In this document: positions 15,216 through 21,678 of the stretch, in pieces
Layout of the letters: every line of letters starts with the position of its first letter
Position numbering within the stretch: the first letter of the stretch is position 1
Assembly (NCBI GenBank): GCA_905198475.1
Contig: CAJKCQ010000034.1
Span: 1-21,678 of the forward strand
Direction: 5' to 3'
Origin: an uncultured Sutterella sp.
GTDB lineage: Bacteria; Pseudomonadota; Gammaproteobacteria; Burkholderiales; Burkholderiaceae_F
DNA: 21,678 bases
Program-made: the position numbers and the translations under genes
Notes under the pieces: generated by a model
Told to the model about the DNA's origin: nothing
The model's input: only the letters and a program-made list of their open reading frames with translations
Database searches by the model: none

Positions 15216-15316
15216 GCATCCGCGACGCCGTCGCGAAGGCGTTGGAGGGCTCGCCCTATGAGGTTGCGTCGGCGACCGACGCGGAGGTCGTCGTCGCGAA
15301 GAAGCCGCAGCCCTGA
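15212..15316 (+). CDS. Small hypothetical protein, 34 residues
   Basis: The frame begins ATG at 15212 with GAAGG 4 bases upstream and encodes MSIRDAVAKALEGSPYEVAS and a Val/Lys-rich end. The start overlaps the stop of the preceding small frame as ATGA, the same overlap seen between fimV and truA. The first 12 residues could form an amphipathic helix. No family is recognised. It could be a small protein, the 5' part of a decayed gene, or chance. Confidence 0.3.
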   Translation: MSIRDAVAKALEGSPYEVASATDAEVVVAKKPQP

Positions 15317-15483
15317 GCGGGGCGTGCGGCGGTGCGCGCCGGACGGGCGCAGGAGGAGAGGCGCGCCCCCTGCGGTATCATCCACCAAATCAGCGGGGCG
15401 CCGCCCGCCGGGCCGTTCTTCCTTTGAGAAGGACGCCGCCCCGGCCGACCGGACGCGAGCGCCCCCGCAAACTTCTCCGCTTG

Positions 15484-17886
15484 ATGCCGATGTCCATAAA
15501 GATTTTCGTGCTTGCCGCGGCGGTGCTCGCCGCCGCCGCCTCCGCCGCCGGGGCCGTGTCCCTCGGTGAACTTGAAGTCCAGAGCGTTCCGGGCGAACCC
15601 TTTGAAGCGACGCTCGACATCAAGGACGTCGACCTCAACATTTCGCCGCTGCTCGTGCGCGTCGCGCCCCCGGCCACTTATCTGCGCGAAGGCGTGCAGT
15701 GGCCGCAGGAGGCGCTCGACCTGCGCATGGCGCGCCTGAAGAGCGAATCGAACGTCGTGCGCGTGCGCGTCACGGGCAAGCAGAACATCTCGACCGCCTT
15801 CCCGCTCCTCATTGAAATGAACGCGGGGGGCGCGGTCACGGTGCGCGAGTATCACCTCGATCCCGCGAAGGGCGCTTTCATCGTCATCGCGAAGGCCGAG
15901 GCGCCGGCGAAGACGCCTGCCGTCCAGGCCCAAGAGGCGCAGCCTGCCGCATCCAAGGCCGTGACGGAGAGCGTGGGGCCCGCCGCCGCGCCCAAGGTTC
16001 AACCGAAGTCCGAGCCCAAGGCGCAGCCCCAGACCGAACCGAAGGCCGAACCCAAGGCGGCTCCCACCGTCGAGACGGCCGCCGCCGAACACGCGGCGAA
16101 GAAGCCCCCGCGCCGCATCGGGCGCTCCGGCCCGGTGGTCGTGCGCGAGTACGTGGCGTTGAACGGCTTCAACCCGAACGAATCCTTCCCCGTGCAGCTC
16201 GACATGACGCTCTGGTCGATCGCGAAGCTCTACTGGCCGAGCTATCCGGGCGCGCTCCTCGAGCAGGTCGCCGCGGCCCTCACGGAAAAGAATCCCCGGG
16301 CCTTCATCGCCGGCGATCCCTCGAAGATCGTCGCGGGCGGCATGCTCGCCTCGCCCACGAGCGAAGAGGTCTTTGCGGTTGATCCCCTCGAAGCCTTCCG
16401 GCGCGTGCACGGCGCCGGGGTCGAGGTGCCCGGGCCCACGCAGAATCTGATCGACGCGCAGCGCCGCTCCCACACGGCCGCCGCCGAAGTCGCCGCCGTG
16501 CAGCTCGCCGAAGCCGCGAAGGGCGCCAAGCCCGAAGTGGTCGCCGACGCCGGCCGCAGGGCGCTCACCGAATGGGAGACTGAAAACGACGCCGCTGCGG
16601 TGAAGGCCGCCGAAGAGAAGGCCGCCGCCGAGAAGGCGGCCGAGGACGCTCAGGCCGCCGAAGCCGCCGAAGCCGCCAAGGCGGCGCAGGCGCAGCAGGC
16701 GGCTGTGGAAACACCCTCCGCCCCTCAGGTTGAGGAGAAGGCGCCCGCCGAAGCGAAGACGGCTCCCGAGGCGGACGCCGGGGAAAGCGCCAAGGGCGAC
16801 GCAGAGGTCGCCAAGGACGCTCCCAAGGACGCCGCGAAGGACGCCGCCAAGGAAGAGGCGAAGGCCGGATGGCGCAGCGGTCCGCTCCCGTGGGTGCTCC
16901 TCGTGCTCGCGCTCGGCGCTGCGATCTACGCCTTTACGCGCCGCCGCAAGGAGGAGACCGCGATCGAGCAGCCTCCGAGAAAGACCGAGGGCACGGTGAC
17001 GCTGCAGCGTGAAGTGCCCGCCGCCACCGAGGCGCAGCTGAAGGCCGTGGACGCCACGATCTCCGAGGCCGTGAAGAACGGCACCACCGCGGGCGCGATG
17101 GGCGCGGGCGCGGTCGCCTACGCCCAAGCGCAGATGGCTGAGGACCGAAAGTCCGCCGAAGCCCCGGCCGCCGTCCCTGAGGCGACCGCCGAAGTCAAGG
17201 ACGCCAAGGACGAGCTCTTCGGCGACCTCGACGCCGCCGCGGGCGCGATGAAGGCGGAGGCTGCGGCCTGCGCGGCCTCCTCGAAGGCGGCTGAAGGCGC
17301 CTCTCTTCAGGGCGTCTCCGAGTCCGCCCCCGCCGAACCGAAGGTCCCGGAGACGGCCGAGCAGCCCTGGCTTTCGCCCGACGACGACGAACTCCCGCCC
17401 CTCGCGGATGGCGAACTCGAGGCCGCCCGCAAGGAGGAGCCCGCGGATCTGCCCTCGGCCCTGAAGAACGTGGACCTCGACCTGGAGGACGAGGCGAAGA
17501 AGCCCGTGCTTCCGCCCGCGCCCCCCGCCTACGTGCCGCCGCTCGCGTCCGAACCCGTCCCGCCGCTTGCTTCCGAACCCGTGACGGAAGTCCCGCAGCC
17601 TCCTGAGGCCTCTGAAGCCGTCGCCCCGCAGCCCGCTGCCCAACCCGCTCCCGTCGAGCCCCCGAAGACTCCCGAAAGCCAGGCCGTGCAGAAGCAGCGC
17701 GCGCAGACCGAGGCGCTCGACGCGAAGCTCTCGCTCGCCGGGTCCTTCATCGGACTGGGCGCCAAGAGTGAGGCGCAGGAGCTCCTCGAAGAGGTCGCGA
17801 AGAGCGGCTCCGAAGCGCAGCGCGCGCAGGCCGCCAAGCTCTTGGCGCGCCTCAAGGCCGGTGCGAAGGGAGCCGCGGACAAATGA
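15484..17886 (+). CDS. fimV: FimV-family polar membrane protein
   Basis: FimV proteins organise the cell pole and type IV pilus or secretion machinery, bridging periplasm and cytoplasm. The order of parts fits. A signal peptide ends near AGA-VSLGEL (about 24). The FimV N-terminal beta domain reaches about 140. A Lys/Pro/Glu linker follows, then a LysM-like peptidoglycan-binding segment at about 220-298 (MTLWSIAKLYWP, KNPRAFIAGDPSKIVAGGML). An Ala/Lys/Glu helix-rich stretch covers about 340-460, and one membrane helix about 466-484 (LPWVLLVLALGAAIYAF). A long acidic cytoplasmic part ends in the FimV C-terminal domain (KLSLAGSFIGLGAKSEAQEL to the end). ATG 15484 or 15490 is possible; the upstream frame adds an Arg-rich piece. 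Its stop overlaps truA. No pilus genes are in the window. Confidence 0.9.
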   Translation: MPMSIKIFVLAAAVLAAAASAAGAVSLGELEVQSVPGEPFEATLDIKDVDLNISPLLVRVAPPATYLREGVQWPQEALDLRMARLKSESNVVRVRVTGKQNISTAFPLLIEMNAGGAVTVREYHLDPAKGAFIVIAKAEAPAKTPAVQAQEAQPAASKAVTESVGPAAAPKVQPKSEPKAQPQTEPKAEPKAAPTVETAAAEHAAKKPPRRIGRSGPVVVREYVALNGFNPNESFPVQLDMTLWSIAKLYWPSYPGALLEQVAAALTEKNPRAFIAGDPSKIVAGGMLASPTSEEVFAVDPLEAFRRVHGAGVEVPGPTQNLIDAQRRSHTAAAEVAAVQLAEAAKGAKPEVVADAGRRALTEWETENDAAAVKAAEEKAAAEKAAEDAQAAEAAEAAKAAQAQQAAVETPSAPQVEEKAPAEAKTAPEADAGESAKGDAEVAKDAPKDAAKDAAKEEAKAGWRSGPLPWVLLVLALGAAIYAFTRRRKEETAIEQPPRKTEGTVTLQREVPAATEAQLKAVDATISEAVKNGTTAGAMGAGAVAYAQAQMAEDRKSAEAPAAVPEATAEVKDAKDELFGDLDAAAGAMKAEAAACAASSKAAEGASLQGVSESAPAEPKVPETAEQPWLSPDDDELPPLADGELEAARKEEPADLPSALKNVDLDLEDEAKKPVLPPAPPAYVPPLASEPVPPLASEPVTEVPQPPEASEAVAPQPAAQPAPVEPPKTPESQAVQKQRAQTEALDAKLSLAGSFIGLGAKSEAQELLEEVAKSGSEAQRAQAAKLLARLKAGAKGAADK

Positions 17887-18698
17887 CGGCGCGCACGATC
17901 GCGCTCGGCATTGAATACCGCGGGACCGCCTTCAACGGCTGGCAGGTGCAGCCCGACCGCCCGAGCGTTCAGGCGGCCGTTGAGGCGGCGCTCTCGCGCT
18001 TCGCGAACCATCCGGTCTCCGTCATCTGCGCGGGCCGCACGGATGCGGGCGTGCACGCCACGCACCAGGTGGTGAGCTTCTCCACCGAAGCGGCGCGCGC
18101 CCCGGAAGGCTGGGTGCGCGGCGTCAACTCGTTCCTGCCGCGCACGGTCGCCGTGCGCTGGATGCGGCCCGTGGAGGAGGACTTTCACGCGCGCTTTTCC
18201 GCGCGCTCGCGCACGTACGAGTACTGGATCTGGAACGACCCGGTGAGGACGCCCCTTTTTGACGACGCCGCGGGTTGGGTCTTCCGGCCGCTCGACGTTG
18301 ATCGGATGCGCGAGGGCGCGCAGGCGCTCTTGGGCGAGCACGACTTCACGAGCTTCCGCGCGGCCGAATGCCAGGCGAAGAGCCCGGTGCGCACGGTGAC
18401 CGACCTCTCGCTCATCCGGCGCGGAGCGTTGGTGGGCGTGCGGATTTCCGCCAACGCCTTCCTGCAGCACATGGTGCGCAACATCGTCGGCGCCCTCATC
18501 TACGTCGGCACGGGCCGCGAGGCGCCCGGCTGGATCGCCGAGGTGCTCGCCGCCCGCGAACGCTCCGCGGCCGCTCCGACCTTCAGCCCCAACGGGCTCT
18601 ACCTCACGGGCGTGGGGTATCCCGACCACCCGACGCTGCCGCAGTCCGGGCGCAGTCCCTTCGGCGGGGAGTTCCCGGCCGCACCGGACATCGGCTGA
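17883..18698 (+). CDS. truA: tRNA pseudouridine(38-40) synthase TruA
   Basis: Converts uridines 38, 39 and 40 of the tRNA anticodon arm to pseudouridine. The 271-residue protein has IEYRGTAFNGWQVQPDRPSV at the N-terminus and the catalytic Asp54 in CAGRTDAGVHATHQV. It also has FHARFSARSRTYEYWIWN, the LGEHDFTSFRAAECQAKSP block and the C-terminal NAFLQHMVRNIVGALIYVG. Length and motif order are those of the family. The ATG overlaps the fimV stop as ATGA, so translation is probably coupled. The last 20 residues after GVGYPDH are not conserved. Confidence 0.95.
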   Translation: MTARTIALGIEYRGTAFNGWQVQPDRPSVQAAVEAALSRFANHPVSVICAGRTDAGVHATHQVVSFSTEAARAPEGWVRGVNSFLPRTVAVRWMRPVEEDFHARFSARSRTYEYWIWNDPVRTPLFDDAAGWVFRPLDVDRMREGAQALLGEHDFTSFRAAECQAKSPVRTVTDLSLIRRGALVGVRISANAFLQHMVRNIVGALIYVGTGREAPGWIAEVLAARERSAAAPTFSPNGLYLTGVGYPDHPTLPQSGRSPFGGEFPAAPDIG

Positions 18699-18761
18699 AC
18701 GGCTGAATGCCGTAGCCCGGATTGGGCGCTCCCTGCGGAGGGTCTCCGCGGAGGGCGTTCG

Positions 18762-18767
18762 TATAAT
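18762..18767 (+). promoter_or_regulatory. Promoter -10 element for accD
   Basis: A consensus TATAAT 30 bases before the accD ATG, preceded by G+C-rich DNA with the palindrome CTCCGCGGAG (18744-18753) in the -35 area and no TTGACA-like hexamer. The predicted leader of about 23 bases is mostly T. Confidence 0.55.
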
Positions 18768-18796
18768 TTTCCTTTCCTTTTTGTTTTTGGACTGCG

Positions 18797-19678
18797 ATGA
18801 GCTGGATCAACCACATTCTCCCGAAGATCAAGCGCGAGGAACCCGTCGGCGCTAAGAAGAAGCCGAGCGTCGTTCCCGAGGGCGTCTGGACGAAGTGCCC
18901 GGGCTGCGAGCAGGCGCTCTACACCGAGGAGCTTGACCGCAGTCTGCGCGTGTGCCCGAAGTGCGGCCACCACTTCCGCATGGGCGCGCGCACGCGGCTC
19001 CTCTCCTTCCTCGATCCGGGCACGGGCGTGGAGATCGGCGCCGACGTCCGCCCGCGCGACCCGCTCGGCTTCGTGGACGGCAAGCCCTATCCGAAGCGCC
19101 TCGCGGCCGCCCAGGAGTCCTGCGGCGAAACCGACGCCCTGATCGTGATGTCGGGCGCCCTGAGGCGCGAGCCGATGGTGGCCGCGGCCTTTGAATTCCG
19201 CTTCATGGGGGGCTCGATGGGCTCCGTCGTGGGTGAGCGGTTCGCCTTGGGTGTCGAGGAGGCGATGCGCCGCCGCGCGCCCTTCGTGGTCTTCACCGCC
19301 TCGGGCGGCGCGCGCATGCAGGAGGGCTTGATCTCCCTCTACCAGATGACGAAGACCACCGCCGCGGCGCGCCGGCTCTCCGACTACGGGCTCCCCTTCA
19401 TCACCGTGCTCACCGACCCGACGATGGGCGGCGTCTCCGCGTCCTTCGCCTTCATCGGCGACGTGGTCCTCGCCGAACCCAAGGCCCTGATCGGCTTCGC
19501 CGGCCCCCGCGTGATCGAGCAGACCGTGCGCGAGAAGCTCCCCGACGGGTTTCAGCGCTCGGAATTCCTGCTCCGCACCGGACAGATCGACCAGATCGTG
19601 GACCGCCGGGAGCTGCGCGCCCGCATCTCGGTCCTCACGCAGCTGCTCATGAAGAAGCAGCCCGTGAACGGCATCTGA
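18797..19678 (+). CDS. accD: Acetyl-CoA carboxylase carboxyltransferase subunit beta
   Basis: Beta half of the carboxyltransferase that moves CO2 from carboxybiotin to acetyl-CoA, the first committed step of fatty-acid synthesis; it works with AccA, not in this window. The 293-residue protein begins MSWINHILPKIK and has the zinc ribbon with Cys34, Cys37, Cys53 and Cys56. The crotonase-like carboxyltransferase fold follows, with GGSMGSVVGERF, FTASGGARMQEGLISLYQMT, TDPTMGGVSASFAFIGDVVL and GFAGPRVIEQTV. ATG 18797 gives the usual family N-terminus although only a weak GGA precedes it; the leader is T-rich. The gene has its own promoter, unlike arrangements where trp genes precede it, and a terminator after its stop. 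Confidence 0.96.
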   Translation: MSWINHILPKIKREEPVGAKKKPSVVPEGVWTKCPGCEQALYTEELDRSLRVCPKCGHHFRMGARTRLLSFLDPGTGVEIGADVRPRDPLGFVDGKPYPKRLAAAQESCGETDALIVMSGALRREPMVAAAFEFRFMGGSMGSVVGERFALGVEEAMRRRAPFVVFTASGGARMQEGLISLYQMTKTTAAARRLSDYGLPFITVLTDPTMGGVSASFAFIGDVVLAEPKALIGFAGPRVIEQTVREKLPDGFQRSEFLLRTGQIDQIVDRRELRARISVLTQLLMKKQPVNGI

Positions 19679-19704
19679 CCGGCCGCCGCACCCAGACGCT
19701 TCCC

Positions 19705-19752
19705 CGGGCCCGCCCGCTGCGCCGCAGCCGGAGCGGGCCCGTGTCCTTTTTA
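19705..19752 (+). terminator. Rho-independent terminator after accD
   Basis: CGGGCCCGC (19705-19713) pairs perfectly with GCGGGCCCG (19733-19741), and an inner stem GCTGC-GCAGC extends the hairpin. A five-T run begins five bases after the stem, slightly late for the class. Confidence 0.62.
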
Positions 19753-19831
19753 TCGTCTTCATCATCACCGTTTCCGTCGTTCTCTTCTTCCCGACGACGT
19801 CCGAACGCTCCTGTGAGGAGGCCTTCCACCC

Positions 19832-21136
19832 ATGTCCCGCACCCTGACCGAATGGCTCGACTACATTGAAAAGCTTCACGCCAAGCCGATCGACCTCGGC
19901 CTCGAGCGCATGCGGGAGATGATCTCGCGGCTCGGGATCCGGTTCGAATGCCCCGTGATCACGGTGGCGGGCACGAACGGCAAGGGGAGCACCTGCGCCT
20001 TCATCGAGTCCGTCTGCCGCGCTGCGGGCCTGAGGACGGCGATGCACACCTCGCCCCATCTCCTGCGCTTCAACGAGCGGGCGCTCCTCGACGGGCGCGA
20101 GGTCGACGACCGCCTCCTCACGGCCGCCTTCGCCGAGGTCGAGGCCGCCCGCGGCGGGATGACGCTCTCCTACTTCGAATACACGGGACTCGGGATCCTG
20201 AAGGTCTTCCAGAACGCGCGCCCCGACGTCGTGATCCTCGAGATCGGCCTCGGAGGGCGGCTCGACGCCATGAACGCGATCGACCCGGACTGCTCGGTGG
20301 TGGCGGCCGTCGGCATCGACCACACCGCGTTCCTCGGCTCCACGCGCGAGGCGATCGGGCTCGAGAAGGCCCACATCTTCCGCCAGGGCCGGCCCGCGGT
20401 CTGCTCCGACCCCGAACCTCCGGTGACGCTCGTCGACCACGCCCACCGGATCGGTGCGAAGCTCATGCTCATCAACCGCGACTTTCGTGCGGCGCCCCAG
20501 CCGGACGGGTCGTTCGACTTCACCTGCGGGGAGGTGCACTGGCAGCTTCCGCGCCCGGGGCTCGCGGGGAGCAACCAGTACCGCAATGTCGCCGGGGCGC
20601 TCGCGGCCCTCGTCGCCCTGAAGGAGCACCTCCCCGTCACGGAGGCCGCCGCCGCCGCGGGCGTCGCCCGCGCGCGGATCACCGCGCGCTTTGAGTGCGT
20701 CACGACCGATCCGTGCCCAACGCTCATCGACGTCGGCCACAACCCGCAGGCCGCGGCCGTGCTCGCCGAGAACCTCGCGCACTTCGCGCGTCCGGGCGAG
20801 CGCACGCTCGCCGTCTTCGGCATGCTCACCGACAAGGACCGCGAGGCGGTGGTGCGCCTCACCGCTCCGGCGGTGGACCACTGGTTCTACGCAGGGCTCC
20901 CGGGGCCCCGCGGCGGAAGCGCCGAGGAGTTGGCCGAGCGCATGCGCGCCGCGGGCGTTCCGGACAAAAGCATGACCGCCGCGAGCGGCGTCGCCGAAGC
21001 GCTCGCCGCCGCGCGGCGCGAAGCACTCCGCTTGATGCGCGAAGAGGGCGCCCCCGTGCGGATCATCGTCTTCGGTTCCTTCGTCACCGTGGGCGAAGCG
21101 CTCGAAGTCCTCGCCGCCGAAGGCGTGCGGCGCTGA
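19832..21136 (+). CDS. folC: Folylpolyglutamate synthase / dihydrofolate synthase
   Basis: Adds glutamate to dihydropteroate and to reduced folates, using ATP. The 434-residue protein has the Mur-ligase fold: N-terminal TLTEWLDYIEKLHAKPIDLG, the P-loop GTNGKGS (47-53), HTSPHLLRFNERALLDGREV, FEYTGLGILKVFQ, ILEIGLGGRLDAMNAIDPD, and IGIDHTAFLG-type metal residues (reading VGIDHTAFLGSTREAIGLEK). The C-terminal domain has LIDVGHNPQAAAVLAENLAH and FGMLTDKD. ATG 19832 is preceded by GAGGAGG about 11 bases upstream. It stands alone after the accD terminator, in the position typical for proteobacteria. Dual function is assumed from bacterial family members. Confidence 0.94.
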   Translation: MSRTLTEWLDYIEKLHAKPIDLGLERMREMISRLGIRFECPVITVAGTNGKGSTCAFIESVCRAAGLRTAMHTSPHLLRFNERALLDGREVDDRLLTAAFAEVEAARGGMTLSYFEYTGLGILKVFQNARPDVVILEIGLGGRLDAMNAIDPDCSVVAAVGIDHTAFLGSTREAIGLEKAHIFRQGRPAVCSDPEPPVTLVDHAHRIGAKLMLINRDFRAAPQPDGSFDFTCGEVHWQLPRPGLAGSNQYRNVAGALAALVALKEHLPVTEAAAAAGVARARITARFECVTTDPCPTLIDVGHNPQAAAVLAENLAHFARPGERTLAVFGMLTDKDREAVVRLTAPAVDHWFYAGLPGPRGGSAEELAERMRAAGVPDKSMTAASGVAEALAAARREALRLMREEGAPVRIIVFGSFVTVGEALEVLAAEGVRR

Positions 21137-21235
21137 GCGCCGCGCGGCTTCTCCGCCCGCGCTCCAGAGGGAGCGCACCGGGCGCGCAAAAGCGTTTCCA
21201 ATTGCGCCTTAACGGGGGAGACGGGACGGCCCTGA

Positions 21236-21241
21236 TAAAAT
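21236..21241 (+). promoter_or_regulatory. Candidate -10 element for the last gene
   Basis: TAAAAT in an AT-rich patch 45 bases before the ATG at 21287. No good -35 at standard distance. Confidence 0.35.
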
Positions 21242-21286
21242 TTCCGCGGATTTTTTCCTTCGCCGCCTGAAAGCCCGAGGCTCACC

Positions 21287-21678
21287 ATGAACTTCTTCAA
21301 TCCGTTCCGAAAGAACACGCGTCCCCAGGGCGTGAAGCTCGCCGAACTCTCGGTCGAGCCCGCCGCGCAGGAAGGTGCGCCCAGGAAGGAGCCGGGCTTC
21401 GGCCCCGCCGGAGAGTCGGCCGCTCCGATGCACGTCGAGCCGACGTTGGGCGACGTGCAGGCCTCATCTCCCGCCGCCCCGGCCGCCTCAGCTGCCGGCG
21501 AAGCCTCCGGCCTTCCCGCGGCCGACGGCGTCCCGCCCGCCTTCACCTTCTCCGAGCCCGCGGCGGTGGAGAGCCCCACGTCGGCTGCTCCGGCCGCCCC
21601 GGTTGCTCCGGCCGCGCCCGCCCCGAAGAAGCCCGCGCCCTGGGATCCCTACGGCATCCAGCCGCCCGCGGGCGAGGC
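21287..21678 (+). CDS. Ala/Pro-rich protein, start of a possible DedD/SPOR-domain gene, cut by the window
   Basis: The frame starts MNFFNPFRKNTRPQGVKLAE and stays open for 130 codons to the window end. The start resembles the short basic N-terminus of betaproteobacterial SPOR proteins (MGLFSFLRK-like), and a DedD-type SPOR protein normally follows folC in this gene order. The visible part is mostly Ala, Pro, Glu and Ser, with a PAPWDPYGIQPP block and no membrane helix yet, whereas typical homologues reach theirs earlier. The DedD call is therefore inferred from position. The ATG follows a weak GAGG. Confidence 0.45.
   Translation, partial: MNFFNPFRKNTRPQGVKLAELSVEPAAQEGAPRKEPGFGPAGESAAPMHVEPTLGDVQASSPAAPAASAAGEASGLPAADGVPPAFTFSEPAAVESPTSAAPAAPVAPAAPAPKKPAPWDPYGIQPPAGE

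Larger units (their letters stand above)
15052..15483. other. Intergenic region between rimO and fimV
   Basis: About 430 bases. It contains the two overlapping small frames (15069-15316) and a weak fimV promoter candidate, TATCAT at 15376-15381. No terminator is evident directly after rimO, so rimO transcripts may run into this region. I see no RNA gene or repeat. Confidence 0.5.

Noticed and set aside
16561..16870. Repeated Ala/Lys/Glu codons in fimV as a DNA repeat element
   Set aside because: The units are irregular and in frame; they reflect a low-complexity helical protein segment common in FimV proteins.
15256..17643. 795-residue Gly/Arg-rich minus-strand frame
   Set aside because: It is the antisense of the Ala/Glu/Lys-rich fimV; Gly/Leu/Arg repeats follow from codon bias.
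19740..19856. Hydrophobic stretch RVLFIVFIITVSVVLFF before folC
   Set aside because: It looks like a membrane segment, but its frame has no start codon before it, and the hydrophobic residues come from the T-rich tail after the accD terminator.
21159..21176. GCGCTCC/GGAGCGC hairpin after folC as a terminator
   Set aside because: The 7-base stem is followed by GC-rich sequence with no T-run.
18599..21178. 859-residue minus-strand frame opposite accD and folC
   Set aside because: The plus strand encodes accD and folC with all family motifs; the frame is open only because stop codons are rare in this GC-rich DNA.

Overview
The window is a GC-rich (roughly two-thirds G+C by eye), densely coded bacterial chromosome segment. 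Gene content and order point to a betaproteobacterium. fimV-truA-accD-folC stand in that order, rluD-pgeF diverge from bamD, and psd and pssA are near neighbours. The absence of amino-acid biosynthesis genes that normally sit inside these clusters would fit a host-associated Burkholderiales such as the Sutterellaceae. That placement is inference from gene order, not a database match.

Region 1 (1-3760): the end of an AIM24-family gene, then the phosphatidylethanolamine pair. psd (decarboxylase) is on the plus strand and pssA (PS synthase) on the minus strand, with a WYL-domain regulator between them. Region 2 (3760-6997): a fragment of a GntR/UTRA-type regulator, a fumarylacetoacetate-hydrolase-family enzyme with an unusual active-site change, a degraded coding stretch between two look-alike terminators, and an EamA/DMT transporter with a long upstream gap. 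Region 3 (6998-10866): a minus-strand lipoprotein transglycosylase of the MltB family, divergent from a likely two-gene operon of a zinc deacetylase and a UMF1/Atg22-like MFS transporter.

Region 4 (10886-15051): housekeeping genes. bamD (outer-membrane assembly lipoprotein) diverges from rluD (23S rRNA pseudouridine synthase) with almost no space between them. rluD is followed 4 bases later by pgeF, then rimO (ribosomal protein S12 methylthiotransferase). Region 5 (15052-21678): a gap with two small reading frames that overlap by ATGA, then fimV overlapping truA, accD with its own promoter, folC, and the start of an Ala/Pro-rich gene that runs off the window where dedD is expected.

The genes serve envelope and core functions: phospholipid synthesis, peptidoglycan turnover and editing, outer-membrane assembly, fatty-acid initiation, folate, and rRNA, tRNA and ribosomal-protein modification. 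I found no rRNA, tRNA, CRISPR array, insertion sequence or phage module. Nothing here is clearly a new biological system. The points most worth following are the small overlapping frames before fimV, the deacetylase-transporter pair, the hydrolase that lacks its usual catalytic histidine, the gene remnants, and the strong hairpins at the predicted 5' ends of pssA and rimO.
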